Shown here in pieces: positions 1 to 9,059 of a stretch of 64,000 bases of DNA. Every line of letters begins with the position of its first letter. Within the stretch, counting starts at the first letter, position 1. A program made the translations under genes and the position numbers. The DNA lies in assembly GCF_019351405.1 (NCBI RefSeq), contig NZ_JAHWZX010000002.1:248001-312000 (forward strand). Reading direction: 5' to 3'. The notes below the pieces were generated by a model. The model searched no databases, was not told where the DNA came from, and saw only the letters and a list, made by a program, of their open reading frames with translations. The DNA is from Stakelama flava (lineage in GTDB: Bacteria; Pseudomonadota; Alphaproteobacteria; Sphingomonadales; Sphingomonadaceae).

Positions 1-1
1 G

Positions 2-1153
2 CAGGCGGCCACACGCTGCGTTACCAATAACTTCAACAATACGAACTATCAGGCGGCAAACGGCAATTCGCTGCATATCGCGCGCGAGGCAATGGCGACG
101 ATGCCGCAGATCGCATTCGCCAACTGGTTCGTTTCGACCAGCACCTTTGCCGAAACCGGCAGCGGCGGGACGGCGCGGTTCTGGACAAAAATCCAGTATC
201 CGATCGGATCGGCATGGCAGACGGTGTTGTGGAACGGCGCGGATGGATCGCCGGTGGTCGCCGACGGCGATACCTCGCCGCTCAGCGACAGCGGCGTTGC
301 GCTGGCGACGCCGATCCCTGACGGCGCGGCGTTTCTGATCCATGTCCATACCGAGGCGCAGGCGGCGGTGGTGTTCAGCTATTCCAGCGCGATCGACCGG
401 CGCACCGGCTATGACCGAGTGCAACTCGCCGCAACCTTGAGCGACAGCACAACGATCAGCAGTCCCACGAACCTCGCCTTCATTACCCCGGCGGCCATCG
501 TCTATCCGACCCGCAAGCCCAGCGTCGCGATGTTCGGCGACAGCCGTGGTTTCGGGTTCGGCGACAGCATGGACGGCACCGGCGACCTGGGCGAGATGGC
601 GCGGAGCATCGGACCGCGCTTCGGATATGTAAATGCCTGTCTATACAGCGACCGGCTCGACCATTTCATGGCCGGGCATGTCCGCCGCGTCGCGCTGGCC
701 GCGCATTGTTCGCACGTACTGTGCAACTATGGGATCAACGACCTTCAGTCGCTTCCTCAACGCACTGCCGATGAGGTGGAGGCCGACATTCAGGCGTTTT
801 CCGCGTTGTTTCCGGACAAGCCCGTATTCTGGAACACCATCAGCCCGTCATCGGACAGCAACGATCAGTTCACTACGATTTCGGGACAGACGCCGAACAA
901 TGCATCGCAAGCCAACCGCATCGCGATGAACGACCATCTGCGTCGCAATATTCGTGGATCGGATGGAAGCCCGCTGGGGCTGGCCGGGATGTTCGATACC
1001 GCCGCCGTGACCGAAAGCAGCCTGAACAGCGGCAGGTTCGCGATCGGCAATGGCGGGCAGGCGATTACCGGCGACGGGCTTCACCCCAATTATATAGGGT
1101 ACGCCATGATTCGGCAGGTCATCGCGGCGAATGCGTCGCTGATCACACGGTGA
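2..1153 (+). CDS. SGNH/GDSL-type hydrolase, 5' end outside window
   Basis: This is probably an esterase or lipase-like enzyme of the SGNH superfamily. The frame is open from base 2, with no stop before the first ATG at 92, so the gene very likely begins upstream of the window. Block I is FGDSRG, with the nucleophile serine codon at 542-544. Block III is GIND near 731-742. Block V is DGLH, with Asp at 1073 and His at 1082. The first ~130 visible residues carry no hydrolase motif and look like a beta-rich accessory domain. The substrate cannot be read from the sequence. The gene ends 4 bases before the convergent wall hydrolase gene. Confidence 0.75.
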   Translation, partial: QAATRCVTNNFNNTNYQAANGNSLHIAREAMATMPQIAFANWFVSTSTFAETGSGGTARFWTKIQYPIGSAWQTVLWNGADGSPVVADGDTSPLSDSGVALATPIPDGAAFLIHVHTEAQAAVVFSYSSAIDRRTGYDRVQLAATLSDSTTISSPTNLAFITPAAIVYPTRKPSVAMFGDSRGFGFGDSMDGTGDLGEMARSIGPRFGYVNACLYSDRLDHFMAGHVRRVALAAHCSHVLCNYGINDLQSLPQRTADEVEADIQAFSALFPDKPVFWNTISPSSDSNDQFTTISGQTPNNASQANRIAMNDHLRRNIRGSDGSPLGLAGMFDTAAVTESSLNSGRFAIGNGGQAITGDGLHPNYIGYAMIRQVIAANASLITR

Positions 1154-1157
1154 ACCG

Positions 1158-2213
1158 TCACTGGGGCGGTGCGGCGGTGTTCGTCGTCGCGCCTCCCCGG
1201 GCGTCGGGCGATGGTGCGGCAAAGATGACGCGCCGTTCGTCGGGCGCGACATAAGCGGGCGGTTTCGCATTATCGTCGTCTGTCGGCGCCGCCGCCTCCT
1301 GCGGAACCTTCATCGGCAACAGGGGGCGGCCCAGCGGCACCGGCAAGGAATTTACAGGCTGCGATTGGGAATCCAGCGCGTCATCCTGCGCTGTGCCTTC
1401 GGCATCCTCGCCCGTATTTCTCCAGTCGATCGCCGGTTCGCCGCCGCGATAGCGCTGTGAAAACGCGCCCGGTTCGCCCCAGCTTCCCGCCCAGCGAAGA
1501 AAGATATGATGGTCGATAGCGGCGAGCTTGGTCAATTTGGGCGACCAGAGCGGAAGCACGTAATTGGCGTGATAATGGGTGGCCAGCCCGACTTCCGGTT
1601 CCACGCTTCCCTCCAGCGCGGCGAGCGCGACCCCTTGGGCGACCTTCCACCGCCCCGCCACGGGCGAATGCGCGAGCGAACCATCGCAGGTAAAGGTGAA
1701 CTGGCACCCCGTATTGCGCTGCGCGCCCTGAAATACGACGCCGCATATCGTGTTCGGGTATGCGGGATGGCGCACCCGGTTGAGCACCACCTGCGCTACG
1801 CCGCGCTGCCCCTCGATCGTCTCGCCACCGGCTTCGTAATAGACTGCGGCGCTCAGGCAATCGAGGGCGCGGGCGTAATCGACCGCGTTGACCTTTCCGA
1901 TATGAAATGCCGGGGCGGGATGTCGTGCCTCCTTCACGATCGGTATGCGGGCATTACGCGCGACCGCGTCTTCCGGGCTGAGCGGCGCCAGTTCGGCCGG
2001 ATCAGTGGCGACCGTGTTTTCCGGCGCGACCGCTCCCACGGGGCGGTCGGCACTTTGGGCAAGCGTTTCGGGTGCGACCAAGGGCGGATCGGAATCGCGG
2101 TGCATGGCAACCATGGCAGCAACCCCTGCTGCGACGAACAACGCCAGCATGCCAAGCGCGGGTAACAGCCCGGGAGCGGATTTACGGAACATCGCCGGGC
2201 TTCGATCAAACAT
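1158..2213 (-). CDS. cell wall hydrolase, SleB family
   Basis: A peptidoglycan hydrolase of the SleB/Hydrolase_2 family, probably anchored to the inner membrane and acting in the periplasm. A single hydrophobic segment lies at about residues 14-36 after a short basic N-terminus. A low-complexity linker follows. The catalytic domain starts near residue 112 with LDCLSAAVYYEAGGE, where Glu127 is the expected catalytic acid, and continues with GVAQVVLNRVRHPAYP and a Cys-rich CQFTFTCDG segment. The last ~90 residues are Pro/Ala-rich and probably disordered. Sphingomonads carry several such paralogs. The exact physiological role is not evident from the neighbours. Confidence 0.85.
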   Translation of the reverse strand: MFDRSPAMFRKSAPGLLPALGMLALFVAAGVAAMVAMHRDSDPPLVAPETLAQSADRPVGAVAPENTVATDPAELAPLSPEDAVARNARIPIVKEARHPAPAFHIGKVNAVDYARALDCLSAAVYYEAGGETIEGQRGVAQVVLNRVRHPAYPNTICGVVFQGAQRNTGCQFTFTCDGSLAHSPVAGRWKVAQGVALAALEGSVEPEVGLATHYHANYVLPLWSPKLTKLAAIDHHIFLRWAGSWGEPGAFSQRYRGGEPAIDWRNTGEDAEGTAQDDALDSQSQPVNSLPVPLGRPLLPMKVPQEAAAPTDDDNAKPPAYVAPDERRVIFAAPSPDARGGATTNTAAPPQ

Positions 2214-2322
2214 GGTTTCTCGCCGATACTTTATTTGGTGCCGGCGATGAAATCGCCATGGTTGGCAGCCCGATCACCTTTGCGCTAAAGCGGTGCCGGT
2301 TCGGGAAGAAAGGCTATGGAGC

Positions 2323-2715
2323 ATGAAGGCAGCACTCGCCACGGCAATATTCGCGCTGTCCATGTTTCAGGGCGAAACAGCATTTGCGCGCCCTCAGGCC
2401 GACACGCCCCCGCCGCAGGTGGCAAATGCGGGGTTTTTGACCGGCACCCAGCTATATCGCCGCTGCACCGAAGATGCGCCGACCAGCGGCGCATTCTGCT
2501 TTGCGTTCGTCGCCGGGGTGCACGATACCGTGCGCGCCTATGAAACCTGGCTCGACATGCGCGAATTCTGCCCGCCCGAAAAGATATCGCAGGGCCAGCT
2601 TCGCGACACATTCATCGATTATGCCAAGGCGCATCCCGTAACGTTGAACGGCCAGGCGGCATCGGTGCTGGTCGCCGCCTTCAAGGAAAAATATCCCTGC
2701 ACCGCTGCGCGATAA
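2323..2715 (+). CDS. Rap1a/Tai-like small exported protein
   Basis: A protein of about 130 residues with a cleavable signal peptide (MKAALATAIFALSMFQGETAFA), so it is periplasmic. The mature part has the Rap1a/Tai pattern: LYRRCTEDAP, then FCFAFVAGVHDTV, then a C-terminal segment with further cysteines, suggesting two disulfides. Family members include type VI secretion immunity proteins, but many alphaproteobacterial ones sit away from any secretion system, as here, so immunity is not claimed. The ATG at 2323 is preferred to an upstream start because it begins the signal peptide directly and has an AAGG-like ribosome site. Confidence 0.65.
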   Translation: MKAALATAIFALSMFQGETAFARPQADTPPPQVANAGFLTGTQLYRRCTEDAPTSGAFCFAFVAGVHDTVRAYETWLDMREFCPPEKISQGQLRDTFIDYAKAHPVTLNGQAASVLVAAFKEKYPCTAAR

Positions 2716-2727
2716 AGCTATCCAGCG

Positions 2728-3861
2728 TCAGGCGCGTGATTTGGCCGGGGTCCAGGTCTGGTAGGTATTTCCCTTCCACGAATCGGTAATTCCGAAAAAT
2801 GTGGCGACGACCGCGACGAGGATTTGCAGGACCACCGAAAAAGGCGAAATACCAAACAGGCCCAACGCAATGCCTGCTGCTATAGCCGCCCCCGCGAAAC
2901 CCAGCAGAAAAAACTGTCCTGAAAGGATCAGCGCGGCCGCGCCCGTTATCAGGAAAATCGCGAGCGGAATTAGCCCGAACCAGCGCAACAGCTTGTGCGA
3001 GACATATTTATACAGCTCGGTCGCCCCGAAACGTGCGCGGATATCGGGCCATAAATGGCGGTGCGTATTGAATGCGCGGCAGGCGATCCGCCGCTTACGG
3101 CGAAATTCATCCGACGCCGCCGTCGCATTCTTTTCATATGCCACGACCTCCGGCACGAAGATCAGCCTTCGCCCTTCGATCGGCACGCTCATCGACACTG
3201 TCATATCGTCTAGCAGATGCGGCGGCACCACTGGATACAGCGAACGGCGCGTCGCGAAAATCGACCCGTCGGCACCCATGATAGACCCGCAGCGCGATTC
3301 GAGCTGCTTCACTTTTTCTTCCAGTCGCCAATACAGCCCGCCGGCGCGAGCCGTCGGACTTGCCTCGTCATTGGTGTAGTGCAGCGACCCGGCCAGTCCA
3401 CCGACATCGGGATCGCTGAAATGGCGACGTATCGGATCAATCGACGCGGGATCGAGGATGACATTGGCGTCGGTGAAGATTACCACGTCGGTGTCGAGGC
3501 TCGCCGCCATGCGCGCCATGCCGGTCGCCTTGCCCGTGCGCTGGGCGGCAGCAATGGTTTCGACAACATCCGATGCGGATTTCAGCATTTCCAGCGTGCG
3601 ATCGGATGAAAGATCGCAATAAGCCATGATCCGAAGATCGGGATGCGCCGCCTTCAAATCCCTGAGATTGGCGATCTTCGCGGGAAGCGAACGCTCCTCA
3701 TTATAAGCGGAAAATACCAGCGCCAGAGAAGGAGCACTGGCCTTCGTATTTATCTTCAACGAACGTTCGCGAAAGAGGTACAGCGACAGCGGATAGGTGA
3801 TATAGGGATGTAGAAAGACCAGCAACGACAAAGCGGCCACAGCAATCAACGCTCCGGTCAT
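2728..3861 (-). CDS. membrane glycosyltransferase, family 2
   Basis: An inner-membrane glycosyltransferase of the GT-A fold that probably adds a sugar to an undecaprenyl-linked EPS intermediate. An N-terminal membrane helix contains the HPYITYPLSLYLF motif. The catalytic domain spans about residues 45-280, with CDLSSDRT, a TDAN metal-binding motif, GADGSIFATRRSLY and DDMTVSM. Two or three hydrophobic segments follow at about 295-360. It is clearly paralogous to the enzyme at 14896-16074: the same N-terminal motif and the same ending pattern (YQTWTPA versus YRTWEPA). Donor and acceptor sugars are unknown. Confidence 0.88.
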   Translation of the reverse strand: MTGALIAVAALSLLVFLHPYITYPLSLYLFRERSLKINTKASAPSLALVFSAYNEERSLPAKIANLRDLKAAHPDLRIMAYCDLSSDRTLEMLKSASDVVETIAAAQRTGKATGMARMAASLDTDVVIFTDANVILDPASIDPIRRHFSDPDVGGLAGSLHYTNDEASPTARAGGLYWRLEEKVKQLESRCGSIMGADGSIFATRRSLYPVVPPHLLDDMTVSMSVPIEGRRLIFVPEVVAYEKNATAASDEFRRKRRIACRAFNTHRHLWPDIRARFGATELYKYVSHKLLRWFGLIPLAIFLITGAAALILSGQFFLLGFAGAAIAAGIALGLFGISPFSVVLQILVAVVATFFGITDSWKGNTYQTWTPAKSRA

Positions 3862-3928
3862 GTCGCGCTCCCATCAACTTTTGATGCCAAACAAAATCAT
3901 CGGGTCATGCTTTGCGATCAGCGCCGCC

Positions 3929-3960
3929 CTGCCAAAGTAGTTGGCAGGAGCTGCAGCTCC
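3929..3960. other. two adjacent hairpins between GT2 and HlyD genes
   Basis: CTGCCAA and TTGGCAG form a perfect 7-bp stem with a 5-base loop at 3929-3947. The perfect palindrome GGAGCTGCAGCTCC follows directly at 3947-3960. They lie beyond the 3' end of the HlyD gene and upstream of the GT2 gene, both on the minus strand. They could terminate or process the type I secretion transcript, or form the GT2 leader. There is no T-run, so a rho-independent terminator is not certain. Confidence 0.4.
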
Positions 3961-4004
3961 GGGCAAGTCCGTGGAAACACGGTCAAGGCCGTTTTTGATA
4001 CAGT

Positions 4005-5378
4005 TCAACGCTCATGCAGCGAAGACCCGATCGATTGGAAGAGCGGTTCGAGCCAATACCCCAGACTGCTTCGCGACCGTACCGACACCGTCACGGTAGC
4101 AGGCGTTCCCGGCCGAAATACCGCATCCTGGTTCCCGGAAGCCTGTTTCACCTCTGCAATCGCTTCGCTTGGTATCCGCACATCCATGCGATAATAGCTG
4201 CGGCCCGTGCGGTCATCGACCACCGTGTCGGCGGCAATGGAAGACACCTGGCCGTGAATAACCGGCGCGGCGCGGCCCTGCGGCGTCGGGATGCGCAAAC
4301 GCACTTCCTGTCCCGGGCGAATCGAATTGCCATCATCGGGGGCAACGCGCGCTTCAATGGTCAGTCCGCGGTCGGCCGGCACGACGTCGAACAGCGGTTC
4401 GCCCTCGCGCACCACCGCACCGGGCGCCGAGATGCGATTGTCGACTACTTCTCCCGTCACCGGAGAGCGGATCACACTGTGCATCAGCTGCTCTCGCGCC
4501 GCCTTCCACTGGGGTATCAGCCCCGCAAGCTCCGCGCGCGCATCGCGAATCCGCTGAGCGGTGTCGCTGGCATCATCGGCGCGTGCCTGAGCGATCTGAA
4601 GCCGCGCCTCCCCCTCCCCGACACGAAGCCGTTCACGCTCGGCAGCCATCGCTTCGGCCGAACCCTCCAGCCCCGCTTCGTCGCGCCGTGCCTGAAGCAG
4701 GCGCATTCGGCTGGCATATCCCTTCTTCGCCAGCGTTTCGACCGCTTCGCGCTCCTCGCTCATCAGGTCGCGCTGCTTTTCATAGGCGGTCTGGCGCGAG
4801 GCACTTTCGCGACGCTGTTCGGCCATTTGAGAGACTCGTTCACGCAGGACGGCGTCGCGCGTCGCGCGGGCATGCGCGTCGGTTGCCAGATTTGCCTGTT
4901 CCACCTGAAGCGCGCGACGCGCCAGTTCGGCGTCCGCACCGGAATAGGCGGAAAGCTCAGGCCCCGCCTCGACACGACGCGATCCGCTTTGCTGCGCTTC
5001 GAGCCGCGCAATCTCAGCCTGAAGCGAGATAACCCGTCCGGCAAGCGCGCGTTCGAGCGATTTGGCCTGCGCTTCATTAAACCGGACCACCACCTGCCCC
5101 GCGCGCACCTGACTTCCATCACGAACCGCAATTCCCGAAACCGTACCGCTGATCTCGCTTTGCACCGACCGGCGTTCGCCGCTTACCTTGACCACGCCCG
5201 GCGCGACGACTGCCGCGTCGAGCGGAATGAAGAATCCCGCCGCGATCAAACCGGTGCCGAACAGGGCCGCGAGTGCGATCCCGATACGCATTTCAGGGGC
5301 GCGGGTGATTTCGGGCGGGAGATCCGCACCGGGCGAGGCAAGCGAGCGCGGCGCGACAAGCTGAAGCGGAAAATTCAT
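4005..5378 (-). CDS. type I secretion periplasmic adaptor, HlyD family
   Basis: Membrane fusion protein that bridges an inner-membrane ABC exporter to an outer-membrane TolC-like channel. A short cytoplasmic N-terminus precedes one membrane helix at about residues 33-55. A lipoyl/barrel-sandwich half-motif near 75-110 (VAPGVVKVSGERRSVQ) follows. A long Ala/Arg/Glu-rich coiled coil runs from about 110 to 310, and then comes the second half-motif and the beta-barrel domain (VIRSPVTGEVVDN). Length is normal for PrtE/AprE/AtrB-type adaptors. The start codon overlaps the stop of the ABC transporter gene (TAATG), so the two are translationally coupled. No TolC homolog is encoded in the window. Confidence 0.92.
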   Translation of the reverse strand: MNFPLQLVAPRSLASPGADLPPEITRAPEMRIGIALAALFGTGLIAAGFFIPLDAAVVAPGVVKVSGERRSVQSEISGTVSGIAVRDGSQVRAGQVVVRFNEAQAKSLERALAGRVISLQAEIARLEAQQSGSRRVEAGPELSAYSGADAELARRALQVEQANLATDAHARATRDAVLRERVSQMAEQRRESASRQTAYEKQRDLMSEEREAVETLAKKGYASRMRLLQARRDEAGLEGSAEAMAAERERLRVGEGEARLQIAQARADDASDTAQRIRDARAELAGLIPQWKAAREQLMHSVIRSPVTGEVVDNRISAPGAVVREGEPLFDVVPADRGLTIEARVAPDDGNSIRPGQEVRLRIPTPQGRAAPVIHGQVSSIAADTVVDDRTGRSYYRMDVRIPSEAIAEVKQASGNQDAVFRPGTPATVTVSVRSRSSLGYWLEPLFQSIGSSLHER

Positions 5379-7111
5379 TACGCGACCTTCGATGCATCGG
5401 CGTTGCGGACCTGCAACCGACCATTGGGCGGCGGCGCGAGGCTGGTCATCGCGCCGTCCTTCAACACGAGCAGCTTATCGAGCGAGGCAAGCACTTCACC
5501 GCTATGACTGGCAAGCAGGACGGTCACCTTGTCGGCGCGCAGGCTGCTCAACAAACGGATCAGGCGATAGCAACCTTCCGAATCAAGATGCGCGCTGGGT
5601 TCGTCGAGGATCAGGATGCGCGGGCCGCCGTACATCGCGCGAGCAAGCGCAATCCGCTGCGACTGGCCTGCAGACAGGCTGACCCCGCCCAATCCGATCA
5701 TGGTGTCGTATCCTTCAGGAAGGCGTGCGATCATCTCGTGCACACCGGTACGCGTGGCGGCGGCGATCACATCCGCGTCGATATCCTCCGGCGAACGCTG
5801 TCCGATCTCGGTCTCAAACCGCGCAATGTTCTCCTTCACCGTGCCGGGGAACAGGATCGCGCTTTGTGGAAAATAGCCGATCGCCGCATTCAGTTGATCG
5901 GCAGGCCAGTTTTCCGCCTTGAGCCCGTCATAGCGGATTGATCCGCGAACGGGAGGAAGCGCCCCCGCCAGCGCGCGCAAAAGCGTGGTTTTTCCGGCTC
6001 CGCTAAGCCCAACGACGCCGATCTGCTCCCCCGGCTGGATCGCAAAATCGATATTGGCGAGCGCTATGCGATCCGATTGCGGCGCGAGCACGGTCAGTCG
6101 CTCGACCTGAAGCGCCCCTTCCGGTTCGGGAAGCGAAGTGTGATGCGGAACATCGCGATCGGAAAGCAGGCGGCCGAGATATTTATGCCCGTCGCGCGCC
6201 GCGCCCAGCGCCTGCCAGCCGGCAACGATCTGATCAATCGGCGCGAGCACTCTGCCCAGAAGCAGGCTGGCCGCGATCACCGCGCCCCCCGAAATCAGCC
6301 CGTCGATCGCCAGCAGACCACCAAGGCCAAGTGCGCCGGATTGCACCGTCATACGGAAAAAACGAGTCGCGCTACCAAAGCCGCCGGCGACGAAGGCCGC
6401 GCGCACCTCGCTGCGCTGCCCGTAACTGCGCCGCGCAAGATATCGGGTCAGCAGACCGGAGGCGAGCCCCATGGCGCGCAAGTCATCGGCGTGCGCAGCA
6501 AGTTGCGCCACCGCTCCCTGAGCAAATTCTGAATGCGCCTGCGCATGTACGCGCGGCGCCCGCGCGGCGCGCTGACCGACAAGCGCCAGGGTGAGCAGGA
6601 ACAGCGCCGAGACGATGGCGAGCACACCGAGCGCCCAGTGCAGCAGAAACGCGGCAACGAGATAGAGCGGCATCAGTGGCAGATCGAAAATGGCGGTAGC
6701 GACCGGGCTGCCGATCACCTGCCGTACGGAATCGAGTCGACGCATCCCGGCCCCGCGATCGGCGCGCGAAAGCGATTCGCGCGCGACGAGACGCTGCGCG
6801 ACCATCGGCGCCAGTATAGCATCGAATGCGCCAGCGATACGAATCAGCAGCCGACCGCGAAGCCAGTCAAAAAGCGCCATCACCGCAAGGCACACCAGTG
6901 CGATGACACTTATGATCGCAAGTGTTGCGACATGACCGGTCGCTACCGCGCGATCATATACCTGCATCATATAGAGCGTCGGCGTTAGCGCCAGCAGGTT
7001 CACGATCACGCTGAAGATGGCAACGGTGACGATCGCGGGCCGCATCGCGCGCCAGGCCGATCGCAGCGAGGATGAAGAAGCCACCGCCCCGCCGCCAGTT
7101 TCAACGTCCAT
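5378..7111 (-). CDS. type I secretion permease/ATPase (PrtD/AtrD-like)
   Basis: ABC exporter half-transporter with fused membrane and ATPase domains. Membrane helices occupy about residues 30-300. The ATPase has Walker A GLSGAGKTT, signature LSAGQSQRIALARAM and Walker B ILILDEP. It lacks an N-terminal C39 peptidase-like domain, which fits the PrtD group that exports RTX proteins with C-terminal signals. ATG at 7111 is chosen over a GTG four codons upstream. In sphingan producers the homologous atrD-atrB pair also lies inside the EPS cluster, which matches this setting. The exported protein is not in the window. Confidence 0.92.
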   Translation of the reverse strand: MDVETGGGAVASSSSLRSAWRAMRPAIVTVAIFSVIVNLLALTPTLYMMQVYDRAVATGHVATLAIISVIALVCLAVMALFDWLRGRLLIRIAGAFDAILAPMVAQRLVARESLSRADRGAGMRRLDSVRQVIGSPVATAIFDLPLMPLYLVAAFLLHWALGVLAIVSALFLLTLALVGQRAARAPRVHAQAHSEFAQGAVAQLAAHADDLRAMGLASGLLTRYLARRSYGQRSEVRAAFVAGGFGSATRFFRMTVQSGALGLGGLLAIDGLISGGAVIAASLLLGRVLAPIDQIVAGWQALGAARDGHKYLGRLLSDRDVPHHTSLPEPEGALQVERLTVLAPQSDRIALANIDFAIQPGEQIGVVGLSGAGKTTLLRALAGALPPVRGSIRYDGLKAENWPADQLNAAIGYFPQSAILFPGTVKENIARFETEIGQRSPEDIDADVIAAATRTGVHEMIARLPEGYDTMIGLGGVSLSAGQSQRIALARAMYGGPRILILDEPSAHLDSEGCYRLIRLLSSLRADKVTVLLASHSGEVLASLDKLLVLKDGAMTSLAPPPNGRLQVRNADASKVA

Positions 7112-7296
7112 GCAATCACCCACCCGAAAACCATGTTCGGATTTCTCAATAGAGATTCGGGCTTAAGATTAGGTTATGCCTGTTGCGACCAACGCACTCC
7201 AAATTAGGCTTAACGGGTATTTTACCGTGACGTCTAAAACCCTCTTAAAAAATCTCTCCTAGAAATATCCGAATGCAATAACTGCGATCGGTTGAG

Positions 7297-7914
7297 ATGA
7301 TGAGAGCTTTTTATTTGGCTGCGGTAACTATCGCCGGCATGCTTTTATACATATCTCCTGCCTTGGCGACTAGTCAGAATTCTCTCACCATTCCTGAAGT
7401 CGCCGTTTCCGAACCGCCCACTGGCTATTCGCAAATGTGCACTGACCGGATGTTATTGTGCATGGCGGAAGGAATTGTTGCCCTGCACAATGGAGCATGG
7501 GACAGCGACTCGCTCATGCATACGCTGCGTGACGTCAATCGTTCGGTGAACCGGAACATGAGGTGGCGTGCCGATCGTACCGAAAACTGGACCGGGGCAG
7601 AGATAGCCAAGGGCGCTTCGGGCGACTGCGAAGATTTTGCCATCACCAAGCGGCTGCAACTGCTAGGCGCCGGATTTCCTGCGGAAAGACTGTCTTACGC
7701 GGTCGCATATGTTCCCCGCACCGGGCTGCACACCGTGCTTATCGCCAACGTCGATGGCGTCGATCTGGTCCTTGATAATCGTACGCCCTGGATTGAGCGC
7801 TGGTCGGACACGCACTACGTCTGGTTGCTGAAGCAATCTGTCGCATATCCGAACACCTGGTACACCACCTACCCCGATTCTCCCCCAGGTAAAGCCGTTG
7901 CACTTGCAGCATAA
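7297..7914 (+). CDS. LapG-like transglutaminase-fold cysteine protease
   Basis: Bacterial transglutaminase-like cysteine proteinase (BTLCP/DUF920), the family of LapG. It has a signal peptide at about residues 1-26 and so acts in the periplasm. The likely Cys-His-Asp triad is visible in GDCEDFA, GLHTVLI and LVLDNRT. LapG proteins cleave the N-terminal retention module of giant type I-secreted adhesins and release them from the cell surface. The gene is divergent from the type I secretion genes and runs in the same direction as the EPS export genes, 55 bases before the Wza-like gene. Neither an adhesin nor a LapD receptor gene is present here. Confidence 0.85.
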   Translation: MMRAFYLAAVTIAGMLLYISPALATSQNSLTIPEVAVSEPPTGYSQMCTDRMLLCMAEGIVALHNGAWDSDSLMHTLRDVNRSVNRNMRWRADRTENWTGAEIAKGASGDCEDFAITKRLQLLGAGFPAERLSYAVAYVPRTGLHTVLIANVDGVDLVLDNRTPWIERWSDTHYVWLLKQSVAYPNTWYTTYPDSPPGKAVALAA

Positions 7915-7969
7915 TCTGGGTAACTGACTCCCGAATTGGTCCGGCGACGGAATTGGGAGATACGTACCC

Positions 7970-8539
7970 GTGAAATGGCGGATGGCACTTGCGTGCATAT
8001 TATTGTCGGCGTGTGCCGATAACCAGGCCTATCCTTCCGCCTCGCCCGCTGCGGCGAGCCCGGATCCCGCAGATGTGCTTGCCGATTATCAGCTCGGCGC
8101 GTCCGACAAGGTTCGCATCAACGTCTATAACGAAGAGACGCTGAGCGGCGAATATGTGGTCGGGCCCAGTGGCAAGATCGCCTTCCCACTGATCGGGGAG
8201 GTAGAGGCCGCGAACATGACTGCGGCGCAGCTCGGCGAATCGATTCGCGCTAAACTCGCCGACGGCTTTATCAACGATCCGCACGTGACCGTGGAAGTTG
8301 TGGCGTTCCGTCCAGTCTACGTCATGGGCGAAGTCAACCACGCCGGGCAGTATCCTTATACGTCGGGTCTAACGGTCCTGAACGCCATTTCGGCCGCGGA
8401 AGGATTTACCTATCGCGCGCAGAAGCGCTATGTTTTCCTAACCCGCGCAGGCTCTTCGAAAGAGGTGCGCGTTGAAGTAACGCCGTCTTTGCGTGTGTAT
8501 CCGGGCGATACTATTCGGGTTGCGGAACGGTATTTCTAA
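7970..8539 (+). CDS. polysaccharide export lipoprotein, Wza/GumB family
   Basis: Outer-membrane or periplasmic export component for EPS. A short signal ends in the lipobox LLSAC, giving a lipoprotein with the acylated Cys at about residue 15. A Poly_export (PES) domain follows with YQLGASDKVRINVYNEE and GPSGKIAFPLIGEV, then a SLBB-like domain with VYVMGEVNHAGQYPY. At 189 residues it is much shorter than E. coli Wza and matches GumB-type proteins, which lack the membrane-spanning C-terminal helix. The start is GTG; an ATG 12 bases downstream would leave a very short signal. It begins an export run with the next three genes. Confidence 0.9.
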   Translation: MKWRMALACILLSACADNQAYPSASPAAASPDPADVLADYQLGASDKVRINVYNEETLSGEYVVGPSGKIAFPLIGEVEAANMTAAQLGESIRAKLADGFINDPHVTVEVVAFRPVYVMGEVNHAGQYPYTSGLTVLNAISAAEGFTYRAQKRYVFLTRAGSSKEVRVEVTPSLRVYPGDTIRVAERYF

Positions 8540-8624
8540 ATGCTTTTGCTTCGCTTTTATTGCGAATGCAGCTACGCCAGTTACGCGAGCATTCGCAGTT
8601 CGCGGACTTTGAGGGTGATCTGAA

Positions 8625-9059
8625 ATGAAGAAAATTCTGATACTCGCCCGGCTGGCGGTCCTTCCCGCCGTCGCCGGCATAGCGACGAACGGCATGGCAC
8701 AGACTGCGCCAACTCAGCAGCAGGGCGCGCAAGCCGCGCAGGTCGATGCATTGGTTCGCCAGATTTTGCAGAGCATCAATACGACGCCCAACGCCGATGC
8801 CCAGACCTTCGAAGGGCGCTTTGCCCTGTTGGCGGATCAGAAGACCGATGACTGCCTGATCGCACGCCGCGCAGTGATGCGCGCATGGGCCGAAACCGAC
8901 AATAGCGAGGCTAAAAAGGCGCTCAAGGCGCTGCGCAACACGCTGGCGGCGTGCCCGACGGGCACCGGCGCAGGCGGCTCTGGCTATTTTGGACCTAGCG
9001 TTGCACAGGCTTCGCTGCCTGCCATCCAGGTCGGCGGCGGGAGCGATTATCTGCCATGA
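8625..9059 (+). CDS. exported protein of unknown function in EPS export operon
   Basis: I do not recognise this 144-residue protein. It has a signal peptide ending near residue 25 (GMAQT), a Gln/Ala-rich stretch, a central region with one Cys (TDDCLIARRAVMRAW) that looks helical, and a Gly-rich tail with a second Cys. A good ribosome site (GAGGGTGA) precedes the ATG. Its stop overlaps the start of the beta-barrel gene (ATGA), so it is translationally coupled to it. It probably works in the periplasm or at the outer membrane with the barrel protein. Confidence 0.7.
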   Translation: MKKILILARLAVLPAVAGIATNGMAQTAPTQQQGAQAAQVDALVRQILQSINTTPNADAQTFEGRFALLADQKTDDCLIARRAVMRAWAETDNSEAKKALKALRNTLAACPTGTGAGGSGYFGPSVAQASLPAIQVGGGSDYLP

